From Novosphingobium sp. MW5 (GTDB taxonomy: Bacteria; Pseudomonadota; Alphaproteobacteria; Sphingomonadales; Sphingomonadaceae): a stretch of 64,000 nucleotides of DNA. The notes under the pieces are model-generated. The model did no database searches. It was not told the origin of the DNA and saw only the letters and a program-made list of their open reading frames with translations. The stretch spans positions 1-64,000 of the forward strand of contig JAPCWB010000002.1 in assembly GCA_025938935.1 (NCBI GenBank), in the 5' to 3' direction. A program made the translations under genes and the position numbers. Below, one piece after another: positions 1-9,539 of the stretch (position 1 is the first letter of the stretch; every line of letters starts with the position of its first letter).

Positions 1-339
1 CAGGGCGGCGCGCGGCGCGTGGAGCAGGCTGAAGCTGGCCCAGACCGCATCGTAGCGCTCGGTCAGCGGGTCATCGAAAGTGGCGAGCCGGGCTGGCAGG
101 CCCTGAGCCCGGGCCAGCGACACCATCTGGGGCGAGGCATCGACGGGATCGGGGTTGAGCCCGGCGGCGGCCATGCGGGCCGAGTCGCGGCCCGGGCCGC
201 AGCCCAGATCGAGCACGCGGGCGCCGGGGGCGAGGCGGGCAATGAAATCGGTCAGTTCCGGCGCGGGATGCGCGTCGGCCATCGCGGCATAATCGGCCGC
301 GCGCTGGTCATACACCGACAGGGTTTGCGCGTCGCTCAT
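1..339 (-). CDS. Class I SAM-dependent methyltransferase (3' part missing)
   Basis: The first 113 codons of a cytoplasmic methyltransferase are present; the gene runs off the left edge of the window. Residues about 40-52 read VLDLGCGPGRDS, the glycine-rich motif I that binds S-adenosylmethionine in the Rossmann-fold class I family. A downstream DASPQM stretch fits the acidic motif II region. The substrate cannot be read from this fragment. The ATG at 339 overlaps the TGA of the upstream LysE-family gene (ATGA), so the two genes are probably translationally coupled and share an operon on the minus strand. Confidence 0.85.
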   Translation of the reverse strand, partial: MSDAQTLSVYDQRAADYAAMADAHPAPELTDFIARLAPGARVLDLGCGPGRDSARMAAAGLNPDPVDASPQMVSLARAQGLPARLATFDDPLTERYDAVWASFSLLHAPRAAL

Positions 340-947
340 GCGCGCTCAAAAGCCAGGCGTGCCCCCAGCGCCGCGAAGGAGGCGGCAAAGGCGCGCCGCA
401 TCCAGGTCATCGCGCGCTCGGAGCCCAGCACGCGGCTGCGCAGCCAGCCAGCGGCAAGGGCGTAGAGCAGGAAGACGGCGGCCGTCATGGCGACAAAGCC
501 GAGGCCGAGCTGGACCAGCAGGGCGGTGGCATGGGGATCACCGGCGGGAATGAACTGAGGCAGGAAGGCGACGAAGAACATCGGCAGTTTGGGGTTGAGG
601 ATGTTGAGGAGGATGCCGCGCCCGATGAGCGACAGCGGCGAGCGCTGGGTGGCGTCGGGCTGGACCTGCAATGCTCCGCTGCCTTGCAGCGTGCCCCAGG
701 CCATCCAGAGCAGATAAGCGACGCCGAGGTATTTGATCGTGGTGAACAAGAGCGCCGAAGTTTGCAGCACCGCTGCCAGCCCTGCCAGCGCAAAGCCCAG
801 ATGCACCGCCGTGGCCAGCGTACACCCCAGCACCGCCCAAAGCCCGGCGCGCAGGCCGCGGCCCAGCGTGGTCGAGAGCGTGTAGATAATGCCGACGCCG
901 GGGGCGAGGCAGACGATGAAGGCGGTCAGCAGGAACTCGGGGCTCAT
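336..947 (-). CDS. LysE/RhtB family amino-acid exporter
   Basis: This 203-residue protein has the length and hydrophobic pattern of the LysE/RhtB family of inner-membrane exporters, with about six membrane segments. The N-terminus carries the family hallmark of a hydrophobic helix broken by PG ([13 protein letters not shown], residues about 14-26) followed by a glycine-rich loop. Family members export amino acids or homoserine lactone-like compounds; the substrate here is unknown. Its start codon overlaps the end of ispH by four bases, and its stop overlaps the start of the methyltransferase, so ispH, this exporter and the methyltransferase look like one minus-strand transcription unit. Confidence 0.85.
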   Translation of the reverse strand: MSPEFLLTAFIVCLAPGVGIIYTLSTTLGRGLRAGLWAVLGCTLATAVHLGFALAGLAAVLQTSALLFTTIKYLGVAYLLWMAWGTLQGSGALQVQPDATQRSPLSLIGRGILLNILNPKLPMFFVAFLPQFIPAGDPHATALLVQLGLGFVAMTAAVFLLYALAAGWLRSRVLGSERAMTWMRRAFAASFAALGARLAFERA

Positions 948-1893
948 GCGGGCACTCGCAGCACGCGGGGGACTTTGAATTCGACGTTCTCGACGGCGGT
1001 TTCGACGATTTCCTTGGTCAGATCATAGCGCGCGGCGAAGGCGTCGATGACCTCGTTGATCAGCCGTTCAGGGGCCGAGGCGCCGGCGGACAGGCCGACC
1101 GAGGTGATGCCGTCGAGGGCGCGCCAGTCGATTTCATCCGCGCGCTGGATCAGTTGGGAATACGCGCAGCCTGCGGCGCGGCCCACTTCAACCAGACGCT
1201 TGGAGTTCGAGGAATTGGGCGCGCCGATCACCAGCAGCGCGTCTATCCTGCCCGCGATGGCCTTGACCGCCGCCTGGCGGTTGGTCGTGGCGTAGCAGAT
1301 ATCTTCTTTATGAGGGCCGATGATGGCCGGGAAGCGCGCGTGCAGGGCGGCGACGATATCGGCGGTGTCATCGACCGAGAGGGTGGTCTGGGTGATGAAG
1401 GCCAGCTTGGCCGGATCGCGCGGGGTGATGGTGGCGACATCGGCGACGGTCTCGACGAGCAGCACTTCGCCGTCGGGCAGCTGGCCCATGGTGCCTACGG
1501 TCTCGGGGTGGCCGGCGTGGCCGATCATCACCATCTGCAAGCCGTTTTCCGAGTGGCGCTCGGCCTCGATATGGACCTTGGAGACCAGCGGACAGGTGGC
1601 ATCGACAAAGGTCATGTTGCGCGCCTGCGCGGCGCTGGGGACGGATTTGGGCACACCATGCGCGGAAAAGATCACCGGGCGGTCGTCCGGGCATTCATCG
1701 AGTTCCTCGACAAACACCGCGCCCTGATCGCGCAGACTGTCGACGACGAATTTGTTGTGCACGATCTCATGGCGCACAAAGACCGGCGCGCCCCATTTGG
1801 CGATCGCCAGCTCGACGATCTTGATCGCGCGGTCAACGCCCGCGCAAAAGCCGCGCGGGGCGGCGAGATAGAGGGTCAGGGGGGCTTGGTCAT
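944..1893 (-). CDS. ispH: 4-hydroxy-3-methylbut-2-enyl diphosphate reductase (frameshifted near the start)
   Basis: IspH (LytB) is the last enzyme of the MEP isoprenoid pathway. It reduces HMBPP to IPP and DMAPP with a [4Fe-4S] cluster. The three cluster cysteines are visible in [10 protein letters not shown] (only when the N-terminal frame is restored), DATCPLVSK and [10 protein letters not shown], and NSSNSKRL is the conserved substrate-binding stretch. An intact reading frame runs from about 1777 to 944. The likely ATG at 1893 (MTKPP...) is put out of frame by a missing base in the G run at 1879-1884. There is no usable in-frame start before 1777, and a start there would drop the first cluster cysteine. 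The gene is essential in bacteria that use the MEP pathway, so a sequence error is the likely cause. Confidence 0.9.
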
Positions 1894-2023
1894 GGGCGTC
1901 TCCGTCTGCATGTCAGAGGTAATCCGTGAGGGCCGTGAGGTCCAGCGTTTCGGGGCGAAAGCCGGGGGGCTGCCGCGCCGACGTTTCCTGTAGGTGCGGG
2001 GGCTGCCGCCCCGGGCTCCCTGC

Positions 2024-2084
2024 TTCAAGGGGGGAGCACGCTCCCCCTTGAAAATTCCCCCGTGGATATTTTCGGACAGAACAT
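2024..2084. repeat. Hairpin plus half copy of the intergenic repeat (arm type B)
   Basis: This is the gap between yqaA and ispH. A stem of about nine base pairs (2029-2036 with 2041-2049) follows yqaA on the minus strand and may end its transcript. Next to it, 2055-2084 holds CCCCCGTGGATATTTTCGGA followed by CAGAAC. That matches the left arm of the full intergenic elements at 28.7 and 63.1 kb (GGATA..., GACAGAA). The second arm and the TTAA-N7-TTAA centre are missing, so it is a half element. Confidence 0.6.
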
Positions 2085-2087
2085 GGG

Positions 2088-2529
2088 TCAGCCGAACAGG
2101 CCGGCGGTGATCAGTGCGAGGGCAATGTAGCGGCCGGTCTTGGCGATCGCCACGAGAAGGGTGAACTGCCACAGGGGGGTGCGCATGGCACCGGCCATGA
2201 CGGTGGTCAGGTCGAGGACCGGGAGCCATGACAGCAGGAGTGTCCATATCCCCCAGCGGTCCCACCAGCGCTGAGCCTTGGCGAACTGGGCGTCGGGCAC
2301 CTTGAGCCAGCGATGCGCCCCGGCGGTTTCCAGACGCAGTCCCAGCCAGTAATTCACGAAGGTGCCCAGCGTGTTGCCGAGCGAGGCGACAACAACCAGC
2401 AGCCACGCGGGGGCCATGCCGGCGACTTGCAGCCCGGCGAAGATCAGTTCGGATTGGAAGGGCAGGACTGTCGCCGCCACAAAGGCGGCGGCGAAGAAGT
2501 CCGGCGAGCGCTGCGATCAGAAGGTCAGT
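2088..2529 (-). CDS. YqaA-family (SNARE-associated/DedA-like) membrane protein (frameshifted)
   Basis: This is a small inner-membrane protein of the YqaA branch of the SNARE-associated/DedA-like superfamily, about 145 residues when repaired. Family signatures are ATVLPFQSE near the N-terminus, the GNTLGTFVNYWLG segment, and hydrophobic stretches towards the C-terminus. Members are thought to help with membrane lipid or ion homeostasis; the exact role is unknown. The N-terminal piece (LLIAALAG) and the rest (FFAAAFVAATV) lie in different frames, so a base is missing near 2500. The start codon is unresolved: the region just upstream overlaps the end of the NYN gene and has no ATG in frame. A GTG at 2586 is possible but lies deep in the neighbour. 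Confidence 0.7.
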
Positions 2530-3122
2530 CCTGCGACGGGGAGGTTTCGTCCTCGGCGGCTGCGTCTTCACGCGGGCGAACGTCACGCGGTTCGCGCGGC
2601 GGGCGGCCGATCACGTCGCGCAGCTCGTCCAGCTCGATGAAATTGTCGGCCTGACGGCGCAGCTCGTCGGCGATCATCGGCGGCTGCGAGCGGATGGTCG
2701 AGACGACCGAAACGCGCACGCCCTGACGCTGCAGCGATTCCACCAGCGGGCGGAAGTCGCCGTCCCCCGAGAACAACACCGCGTGATCGAGCCGGGGCGC
2801 GATTTCCATCGCGTTCACGGCCAGTTCGATGTCCATGTTGCCCTTGACCTTACGGCGGCCCATGGAATCGGTGTATTCCTTGGCGGGCTTGGTCACCATC
2901 GTGTAGCCGTTGTAGTTCAGCCAGTCGATGAGCGGGCAGAATCGGCGAATAATCGTCGTTCTCCAGCAAGGCGGTGTAGTAGAAGGCGCGCAGCATCTTG
3001 CCGCGGCGCATGAATTCCTGACGCAGCAACTTGTAGTCGATGTCAAAGCCAAGGGCCTTGCCGGCGGCAAACAAATTGGCACCATCGATAAACAGCGCGA
3101 GGCGCTCATCCTTGTAAAACAT
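2525..3122 (-). CDS. NYN-domain (LabA/DUF88) putative ribonuclease (frameshifted)
   Basis: NYN domains have a PIN-like nuclease fold and usually act on RNA with acidic residues holding a metal ion. The N-terminal ALFIDGANLF supplies the first conserved aspartate, and DHAVLFSGDGDFRPLVE supplies the second acidic cluster typical of the LabA/DUF88 group. The C-terminal tail (from about residue 165) is charged and probably disordered. The ATG at 3122 is preceded by AAAGGA at good spacing. The frame breaks near 2942, where ...DDYSPI must continue as PLIDWLNYNGY; an extra T explains it. The gene is divergent from folK. Confidence 0.8.
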
Positions 3123-3256
3123 CACTGTTCCTTTCAAAATCGCTGCGTAATTAAAAGAAACGACACCGCGCCCGGAGAGCTGGCAAATTGATTTTGCCGA
3201 TTAACTGGGGGCGGTTTGGTTGCCAAAAACGATACGAACCAGATTGGACAATACGA

Positions 3257-3830
3257 GTGACCCCTGCGCACCGCAACCCGTTCCTCTTGGCCTTGGGCAG
3301 CAATATGTCACACGACATGACATCCAACACCAACTTACTTAATGACGCGATCGACAAGATCAAGCGGGCCGGGGTTGTAACCCTGCGTCGCAGCCGGAGT
3401 TTCGCCACCCCCGCTTTCCCCGCCGGTGCTGGCCCCGATTTTGCCAACGCGTGCCTGCTGGTCGAGTCTGATCTGACGCCCGAAGCGCTGCTGGCGCTGC
3501 TGCATCAGATCGAGGCCGAGATGGGCCGGGTGCGGATCAAACGCTGGGGTCAGCGGGTGATTGACATTGATCTGCTGGCGGCGGGCGGGCAGGTGCTGCC
3601 GGACCGCGATACCGTCGAGCACTGGATGGCGCTGCCGCCCGAGCACCAGGCCCGGAGTCGCGCCCGAGCAGCTGATCGTGCCCCATCCCCGGCTGCATCA
3701 GCGCGGATTCGTGCTGGTTCCCCTGGCCGAGGTGGCGCCCGATTGGGTGCATCCCTTGACCGGGCAGAGCGTGAGGACGATGTTGGAGGCACTGGATCCG
3801 GCGGAAATTGCCGAGATCAGGCCGATTTGA
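3257..3830 (+). CDS. folK: 2-amino-4-hydroxy-6-hydroxymethyldihydropteridine pyrophosphokinase (frameshifted)
   Basis: FolK transfers pyrophosphate from ATP to hydroxymethyl-dihydropterin in folate synthesis. The N-terminus has the hallmark LLALGSN. The middle has WGQRVIDIDLLAAGG, matching the family WGpR-iDiDLL active-site signature, and the C-terminal part has LIVPHPRLHQRGFVLVPL, matching the PHPRl..RxFVl.PL substrate-binding segment. The two halves are in different frames with the break near 3645-3655. GTG at 3257 is the likely start because FolK proteins begin about ten residues before LGSN. The gene lies just upstream of rpoZ on the same strand. Confidence 0.9.
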
Positions 3831-3863
3831 CCGCAACAAGCGCCGTTAAGCGGCCTCGTGCGC

Positions 3864-3892
3864 TTGTCATCTGGGGGAAATGCCGTTACACG
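3864..3892 (+). promoter_or_regulatory. Candidate sigma-70 promoter of rpoZ-rel
   Basis: TTGTCA (3864-3869) is separated by 17 bases from TACACG (3887-3892), a fair -35 and a weak -10. It lies about 40 bases upstream of the rpoZ start in the short gap after folK. This is a pattern match only. Confidence 0.35.
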
Positions 3893-3933
3893 CCACAGGC
3901 TGATCCTCCCCTTTGCCGCAGATGGAGTGCTTC

Positions 3934-4290
3934 ATGGCCCGCGTGACGGTCGAAGATTGCGTTGATAAAGTACCGAACCGGTTCGAGCTGGTAATCCTTG
4001 CGGCCCATCGTGCGCGGGAGATCGCCGCTGGCGGTCCGCTGACGATTGACCGCGACAATGACAAGGACCCGGTTGTGGCCCTGCGCGAAATCGCGGACGA
4101 GACGCAAGGGGCCGAGTCCCTGCGCGAGCGTCTGATCGAGAGCATGCGCACCCAGAACGAGGTCGACATGCCGGAAGAAGACGACATGGCCTCGCGGATG
4201 AGCAGCCAGGCTGATCGTCCGCAGCTGGATGACCTGACCGAAGAGCAGATGCTGCGCCAGCTGGTTGCCGCACAGATCGAGCAGGACTGA
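3934..4290 (+). CDS. rpoZ: DNA-directed RNA polymerase omega subunit
   Basis: The 118-residue omega subunit helps assemble RNA polymerase and forms part of a ppGpp binding site in proteobacteria. The start MARVTVEDC, followed by [16 protein letters not shown], is the canonical omega N-terminal domain. The C-terminus is an acidic tail common in alphaproteobacteria. ATG at 3934 has GGAG six bases upstream; an in-frame ATG further 5' lacks such a site. It sits 24 bases before the (p)ppGpp synthetase/hydrolase, the classic rpoZ-rel pairing. Confidence 0.97.
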   Translation: MARVTVEDCVDKVPNRFELVILAAHRAREIAAGGPLTIDRDNDKDPVVALREIADETQGAESLRERLIESMRTQNEVDMPEEDDMASRMSSQADRPQLDDLTEEQMLRQLVAAQIEQD

Positions 4291-4314
4291 CCATGAATCG
4301 GGCAGGGTCGCGAC

Positions 4315-6462
4315 GTGATCACGCCCGATGATCTGGTTGCGTTAATCCGCAATTATAACCCGACTACCGACGAAGCCCTGATTCGCCGTGCGTGGACGTA
4401 TGGCGATGACATGCATAAAGGGCAGATGCGCCATTCGGGTGAGCCGTATTTCACGCATCCCGTGGCCGTTGCCTCGATCCTGACCGAGATGCGGCTGGAT
4501 GATGCGACGATCATCACGGCGCTTTTGCACGACACCATCGAGGACACGCGCTCGACCTATACCGAGGTCCAGCACCTGTTCGGTCACGAAGTGGCCGAGC
4601 TGGTCGATGGCGTGACAAAGCTGACCAACCTGCAGCTGTCCTCCGAAGCCAAGTCCAAGGAACCCCAATCGGCGCAGGCCAAGCAGGCCGAGAATTTCCG
4701 CAAGCTGTTGATGGCGATGTCGCGCGATCTGCGGGTGATCCTGGTCAAGCTGGCCGACCGGCTGCACAACATGCGCACGATCCGCTCGATGCGGCCCGAC
4801 AAGCAGGCGCAGAAGGCCCGCGAGACGATGGAGATCTACGCGCCGCTCGCTGGCCGCATGGGCATGCAGTGGATGCGCGAAGAGCTGGAGGATCTGGCGT
4901 TCCGCGTCCTCAACCCCGAGGCGCGCAACTCGATCCTGCGCCGTTTCATCACCCTGCAGCGTGAGACCGGCGATGTCATCGCCCGGATCACCGCCGACAT
5001 CCGGTTCGAGCTGGAAAAGGCCGGGCTGGACGGCACGGTTTATGGCCGCGCGAAAAAACCCTATTCCGTTTGGCGCAAGATGCAGGAGAAGGAACTTACC
5101 TTCAGCCGCCTGTCGGACATCTATGGGTTCCGCATCATCGTTGACCATGTGCACGAATGCTACGATGTGCTCGGCCTGATCCACCAGCGCTGGCGCGCGG
5201 TGCCGGGGCAGTTCAAGGATTACATCAGCCAGCCCAAGACCAACGGTTATCGCTCGATCCACACCACGGTGTCGGGACGCGATGGCAAACGGGTCGAGGT
5301 GCAGATCCGCACCCGCGAGATGCACGAGGTCGCCGAGGCGGGCGTGGCCGCGCATTGGTCCTACAAGGACGGCATGCGCGCGGTGAACCCCTTCGCCATT
5401 GATCCGGCGAAATGGATCGAAGGGCTGACCGCGCGGCTGGATTCGACCGAGGATCACGATGAATTCCTCGAACATGTCAAACTGGACATGTACGCCGATC
5501 AGGTCTTTTGCTTCACGCCCAAGGGGGATGTGGTGCAGCTGCCCAAGGGCGCGACGCCGCTCGATTTCTCCTATGCGATCCATACGCGGCTGGGCAATGC
5601 CACCGTCTCGGCCAAGGTCGACGGGTTGCGCGTGCCGCTGTGGACCCGGCTGCGCAATGGTCAGCAGGTCGAGATCATCACCGCCGACGGCCAGCGCCCG
5701 CAGAATTCGTGGATCGAACTGGTCCACACTGGTCGCGCCAAGGCCGCGATCCGCCGCAGCTTGCGCGAGGAAGACCGCGAGCGCTTCATCAAGCTGGGCC
5801 GTGAACTGAGCCGCGTCGCGTTCGAGCGGGTCGGGCGGCGGGTGACGGAAAAGGCGCTGGACACGGCGGGGCGGGCCCTGGGTCTGCGCGGGCCGAATGA
5901 GTTGTTGGAGAAGATCGGTGCCGCCGAAATCAGTGCGCGCGCGGTGATCCAGCAGCTCTATCCCGAAACCGCGACGATGGTTGAGCCCGAGGTTGACGGC
6001 GCGCGTCCTGTCGTCGGGCTGGAGCCGGGGGTACAGTTCCGCCGCGCGCTGTGCTGTCAGCCCGTGCCGGGCGAGCGGATTGTCGGCATCACCTATCGCG
6101 GCAAGGGCGTTGTTGCGCATACCATCGACTGCGGCGCGCTGGCAGCGCTGGAAGATCAGCCGGAACGCTGGATTGACCTGCATTGGCTTGAGGGCAAGCA
6201 CGCGGCAGTGCATGGTGTCCGTCTGGAACTGACCATCACCAACAGCGCCGGGGTTCTGGGCCGCGTCTGCAGCCTGATCGGTGAACAAAAGGCCAATATC
6301 TCGGATCTGCATTTTCTGGATAAAAAGCCTGACTATTTCCGCATTTCGGTCGAGATAGACGTCTCTGATGTGGAACATCTTCACAGGATCCTGACCATCC
6401 TTTCGGCTGAAAGTGATGTAGCCCAGGTCTTCCGAGCCCGCGACCTGACTCGCCAACCCTGA
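4315..6462 (+). CDS. rsh: Bifunctional (p)ppGpp synthetase/hydrolase (RelA/SpoT homologue)
   Basis: This is the stringent-response enzyme, 715 residues and intact. The order is an HD hydrolase domain with H72-D73 and E76-D77 in LLHDTIEDT, then a synthetase domain (about 240-350) with YGFRIIVD and QPKTNGYRSIHTT. A TGS domain follows (about 395-455, starting DQVFCFTPKGDVVQLP), and then a C-terminal ACT domain (about 640-715, RLELTITNSAGVLGRV). The complete HD motif implies hydrolysis as well as synthesis, as expected for the single long RSH of alphaproteobacteria. Translation starts at GTG 4315 after rpoZ. It is followed 16 bases later by DUF2062 and pdxJ, so one operon is likely. Confidence 0.97.
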   Translation: MITPDDLVALIRNYNPTTDEALIRRAWTYGDDMHKGQMRHSGEPYFTHPVAVASILTEMRLDDATIITALLHDTIEDTRSTYTEVQHLFGHEVAELVDGVTKLTNLQLSSEAKSKEPQSAQAKQAENFRKLLMAMSRDLRVILVKLADRLHNMRTIRSMRPDKQAQKARETMEIYAPLAGRMGMQWMREELEDLAFRVLNPEARNSILRRFITLQRETGDVIARITADIRFELEKAGLDGTVYGRAKKPYSVWRKMQEKELTFSRLSDIYGFRIIVDHVHECYDVLGLIHQRWRAVPGQFKDYISQPKTNGYRSIHTTVSGRDGKRVEVQIRTREMHEVAEAGVAAHWSYKDGMRAVNPFAIDPAKWIEGLTARLDSTEDHDEFLEHVKLDMYADQVFCFTPKGDVVQLPKGATPLDFSYAIHTRLGNATVSAKVDGLRVPLWTRLRNGQQVEIITADGQRPQNSWIELVHTGRAKAAIRRSLREEDRERFIKLGRELSRVAFERVGRRVTEKALDTAGRALGLRGPNELLEKIGAAEISARAVIQQLYPETATMVEPEVDGARPVVGLEPGVQFRRALCCQPVPGERIVGITYRGKGVVAHTIDCGALAALEDQPERWIDLHWLEGKHAAVHGVRLELTITNSAGVLGRVCSLIGEQKANISDLHFLDKKPDYFRISVEIDVSDVEHLHRILTILSAESDVAQVFRARDLTRQP

Positions 6463-6478
6463 ACCCGGACCCTAGCGC

Positions 6479-7126
6479 GTGATCTTCAAGCGGCGAGACA
6501 CCAGACCCCTGCTGCGAACGATCGCCGAATTCTTCTGGCCGCGTGGCGGGTGGCGGCGGGCCTCGACCTATGTTCTGCACCGCATGCGCCGCCTGCCGGA
6601 TTCGCCCGAGCGGATCTGCCTTGGCATCGCCGCCGGGGCGTTTGTGTCCTTCCTGCCGCTCTATGGTCTGCATTTCCTGACCGCCGCGCTGGTGGCCTGG
6701 ATCGTGCGCGGCAATATTCTGGCCGCGCTGCTGGGCACATTCTATGGCAATCCGATCACCTTTCCGATCATGGCCGTCAGCGCGCTGGAATTGGGCCACT
6801 GGCTGCTCGGCACCGGCGCGATGGTCAGCTTTACCGAAGCGATGGCGGCCATCGGGCGGGCCAGTGGCGAGCTGACGCATAACCTCTGGGCGCTGTTCAC
6901 CGGCGGACAGGTCCACTGGTTCCGCTTGCAACTGTTCTTCTGGCGGGTATTCCTGCCCTATATGATCGGCGGCGTGATCATCGGGGCCCCCGCAGCCGTC
7001 GCGATCTACTTCTTGCACCTCCCGCTGGTGCGCGCCTATCAACGCGGCCGCGCCAAGCGCCTGAAAGCCCGATTTGAAGCCGCGCGCCTACGCCAGCGCA
7101 CGCGGGAAGCCGGAGACGAGACATGA
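6479..7126 (+). CDS. DUF2062 inner-membrane protein
   Basis: A 215-residue protein with three or four hydrophobic segments and the DUF2062 core: [20 protein letters not shown] and a [10 protein letters not shown] segment. The family has no firmly known function. The conserved position between rel and pdxJ in Rhodobacteraceae is context, not proof of a shared role. The N- and C-termini are rich in arginine and should face the cytoplasm. GTG at 6479 is the only sensible start; the stop overlaps the pdxJ ATG (ATGA). Confidence 0.88.
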   Translation: MIFKRRDTRPLLRTIAEFFWPRGGWRRASTYVLHRMRRLPDSPERICLGIAAGAFVSFLPLYGLHFLTAALVAWIVRGNILAALLGTFYGNPITFPIMAVSALELGHWLLGTGAMVSFTEAMAAIGRASGELTHNLWALFTGGQVHWFRLQLFFWRVFLPYMIGGVIIGAPAAVAIYFLHLPLVRAYQRGRAKRLKARFEAARLRQRTREAGDET

Positions 7127-7865
7127 CCACCCCCGCCAACGGTTAGGCGTCAACATCGACCACGTCGCCACCCTGCGCAACGCGCGCGGCTCGGCCTATC
7201 CTGACCCGGTGCGCGCTGCCCTGATCGCCGAGGCGGCGGGCGCCGACGGCATCACCGCCCATCTGCGCGAAGACCGTCGCCACATCCGCGACGCCGATAT
7301 CGACGCGCTGATGGACGCGCTGAGCGTGCCGCTGAATTTTGAGATGGCGGCAACCGCCGAGATGCAGGCAATCGCCCTGCGCCATAAACCGCACGCCGTC
7401 TGTCTGGTCCCCGAAAAGCGCGAAGAGCGCACGACCGAGGGGCTGGACGTCGCCGGCGATGCGAACCGCCTGACCGGCTATATCGCCGCGCTGACCGACG
7501 CCGGCAGCCGCGTGTCGCTGTTCATCGGCCATGATGCACGCCAGATCGAGGCGGCAGCGCGCGTCGGTGCGCCGGTGATCGAGTTGCACACCGGGGCCTA
7601 TTGCGATCTTGTCGCCGACGGGCAGGCCGAGGCCGCAGCGCAGGAGCTGGCCGGGCTGCTGGCGGGGGTGACGCTGGCCAGCGCGTTGGGGCTTGAGGTC
7701 CACGCAGGCCACGGGCTGAGTTACGCCACCGTTTCGCCCTTCGCCGCGACGCCGCAGATCCGCGAGCTGAACATCGGGCATTTCCTGATCTCCGAGGCGG
7801 TGTTCATGGGACTCGACCCAGCAATCCGCGAGATGCGCCGCCTGATGGACGCTGCCCGCACCTGA
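7123..7865 (+). CDS. pdxJ: Pyridoxine 5'-phosphate synthase (frameshifted at codon 8)
   Basis: PdxJ condenses 1-deoxyxylulose 5-phosphate with 3-amino-2-oxopropyl phosphate to give pyridoxine 5'-phosphate, the last ring-forming step of vitamin B6 synthesis. The family signatures are [16 protein letters not shown] at the N-terminus, [24 protein letters not shown] (here ...TEGLDV), and [10 protein letters not shown] with [10 protein letters not shown] near the C-terminus. The ATG at 7123 overlaps the DUF2062 stop, but MTTPANG is followed at once by TAG. The conserved LGVNIDH is in the next frame, so one or two bases are lost near 7141-7145. Confidence 0.93.
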
Positions 7866-7897
7866 TCCTTTCCGCCCGAGGTTTCCCCGAGGTTCCC

Positions 7898-8521
7898 ATG
7901 TCCCTGTCCGAACTTCTGCCCATCCTGATCGGCTGGGTCATCGCCATCTCGTCCCCCGGTCCGGCCACGCTGGCCCTGACCGGCACGGCGATGGAGGGTG
8001 GCCGCGCGCGCGGGCTGGCCGTCGCGCTGGGGATCGTCACGGGCTCTGCGGTCTGGGCGCTGATCGCGGGCATGGGGCTGGGGGCGGCGATGATGAGCCA
8101 CGCCTGGGCTGTTGATCTGCTGCGCTATGTCGGCGCGGGCTATCTGGCATGGCTGGCGTTTCGATCCGCGCGTGCCGCCCTGCGCCCCGGCGACGCCGTC
8201 GCGCGGTCGGCGGGGGTTGAAACCCTGCGCCATGCCTGGGCCCGCGGCGCGCTGATCCACCTGACCAACCCCAAGGCGGTGCTGTTCTGGGGCGCGATGT
8301 TTGCCGTGGTCATCCCGGCGGACGCGCCGGTCTGGGTGCTGTGGCAGGTCGGGTTGGCGTGCCTTGCGACCTCGACGCTGACGATGTCCACGATGGCGCT
8401 GGCCTTTTCCGCCCGTCCGGTCGCCGCCGCCTATCTGCGGTTGCGGCGCTGGTTTGACGGGGCGTTTGCGGTCTTGTTCGGCCTGGCCGCGCTCAAGGTG
8501 CTGACGGCCCGGCTGGCATGA
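7898..8521 (+). CDS. LysE/RhtB family exporter
   Basis: This is a second LysE/RhtB-type permease of 207 residues with the N-terminal signature ISSPGPATLALTGTAM and about six membrane segments, including HLTNPKAVLFWGAMF, a conserved family loop. It probably exports an amino acid or a related metabolite. It stands between pdxJ and acpS, which are close neighbours in many alphaproteobacteria, so it and the next gene look like an insertion into an otherwise conserved order. Base composition matches the surroundings. Confidence 0.88.
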   Translation: MSLSELLPILIGWVIAISSPGPATLALTGTAMEGGRARGLAVALGIVTGSAVWALIAGMGLGAAMMSHAWAVDLLRYVGAGYLAWLAFRSARAALRPGDAVARSAGVETLRHAWARGALIHLTNPKAVLFWGAMFAVVIPADAPVWVLWQVGLACLATSTLTMSTMALAFSARPVAAAYLRLRRWFDGAFAVLFGLAALKVLTARLA

Positions 8522-8600
8522 GATCACGCTTGCGCGCGGCCGGTTGAGTTGTCTGCGGCCTTGGCGGATGATGGTATCCTTCATGGTTGAGGAGAAATTT

Positions 8601-9062
8601 ATGCGTAAAGCTTTCATCGCTGCCGCCTGCTGCCTCCTGCCGCTAAGCGCCACGGCGCAGGTTATTGCTGACTGTGATTGGGTCGGTAGCCCAGCCAATA
8701 TTTTCGAACCCTGGGATACCCATTCGCGCAGCTTCGCCAATGGGGCGATCCGCGTGGCGCTGCTCGACACCGGCGGCGAACCCGCCTGCTGCTCGCGGCA
8801 TCTGCTGATCCTGTCACCGTCGGGGGATGGCTCGGACGAACCGATCTTCCGCCAGTGCCGCGTGGCGTCGGCTCAGGTGAACAGCGGTTTTTATGACGTG
8901 GATGTGCCGGGGATCACCGCCAGTTATGACCCGGCCAAGGGGCTGCTGCTTTCGGTTCCTGTCGGGCACTGGCACGAAGGGGTCGAGGCTGGCCGCCCGC
9001 CGATCGTCGAGCGGATGGAGATCCGTATCAACCAGTCAACCGGAACGGTTGCGGTGGAATGA
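8601..9062 (+). CDS. Secreted protein of unknown function
   Basis: A 153-residue protein beginning [20 protein letters not shown], a clear Sec signal peptide with cleavage after AQ, so it is periplasmic or lipoprotein-like (no lipobox cysteine at the right place). I do not recognise a family. The mature part has conserved-looking cysteines (DCDW, PACCSRH, RQCRV) that could form disulfides. The start at 8601 is chosen over an earlier ATG because GAGGAGA lies six bases upstream and the signal peptide begins there. It lies 10 bases upstream of acpS. Confidence 0.75.
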   Translation: MRKAFIAAACCLLPLSATAQVIADCDWVGSPANIFEPWDTHSRSFANGAIRVALLDTGGEPACCSRHLLILSPSGDGSDEPIFRQCRVASAQVNSGFYDVDVPGITASYDPAKGLLLSVPVGHWHEGVEAGRPPIVERMEIRINQSTGTVAVE

Positions 9063-9072
9063 GGGCCGTCGC

Positions 9073-9474
9073 GTGATCCTGGGCATCGGTACCGATCTGG
9101 CCAATATCGAGCGTATTGCCGGCACTCTGGACCGCTTCGGCGACCGGTTCCGCCACCGCGTCTTTACCGATCTGGAACTGGCCAAGGCCAACCGGCGCAA
9201 GGACGAAGCGGGCACTTTGGCCAAACGCTGGGCAGCAAAGGAAGCTTGCTCGAAAGCGCTGGGGACCGGGTTGGCGATGGGGATTTCGTGGAAAGACATG
9301 GGGGTGGTCAATCGCCGCGGCGGACAGCCGACCATGCTGCTGACCGGCTGGGCTGCAGAACGCCTCGCCGCGATGACCCCGGCTGGGTACGAAGCGGTTG
9401 TCCATGTGTCCTTGACGGATGACCACCCCTGGGCGCAAGCCTTTGTGGTTATCGAGGCTCGACCGGCCGGCTAG
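9073..9474 (+). CDS. acpS: Holo-[acyl-carrier-protein] synthase
   Basis: AcpS transfers the 4'-phosphopantetheine arm from CoA to acyl carrier protein. The 133-residue protein has both family signatures: [12 protein letters not shown] (metal-binding aspartate) and [14 protein letters not shown] (CoA and magnesium site). GTG at 9073 begins VILGIGTD, the usual N-terminus. The ACP-like protein at 59.2 kb and the ACP of fatty acid synthesis would be its substrates. A long hairpin starts exactly at the stop codon. Confidence 0.96.
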   Translation: MILGIGTDLANIERIAGTLDRFGDRFRHRVFTDLELAKANRRKDEAGTLAKRWAAKEACSKALGTGLAMGISWKDMGVVNRRGGQPTMLLTGWAAERLAAMTPAGYEAVVHVSLTDDHPWAQAFVVIEARPAG

Positions 9475-9514
9475 GCGCGGCGCGCGACCCCATCGAGGGG
9501 TCGCGCGCCGCGCT
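9474..9514. repeat. ATCGA-loop hairpin 1 after acpS
   Basis: An almost perfect 18-bp stem (9474-9491 with 9497-9514, one G-T pair) closes the five-base loop ATCGA at 9492-9496. There is no T run after it, so it is not a classical rho-independent terminator. It is the upstream module of the full intergenic element that follows and one of seven hairpins in this window with the same loop. Confidence 0.8.
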
Positions 9515-9539
9515 GAGCTACCGCCCAGACCCGCTCGGG

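Noticed and set aside
4342..6456. 704-codon open frame antisense to the (p)ppGpp synthetase gene
   Set aside because: Its codons mirror the real gene, it has no recognisable domain, and long antisense frames are common in GC-rich genes.
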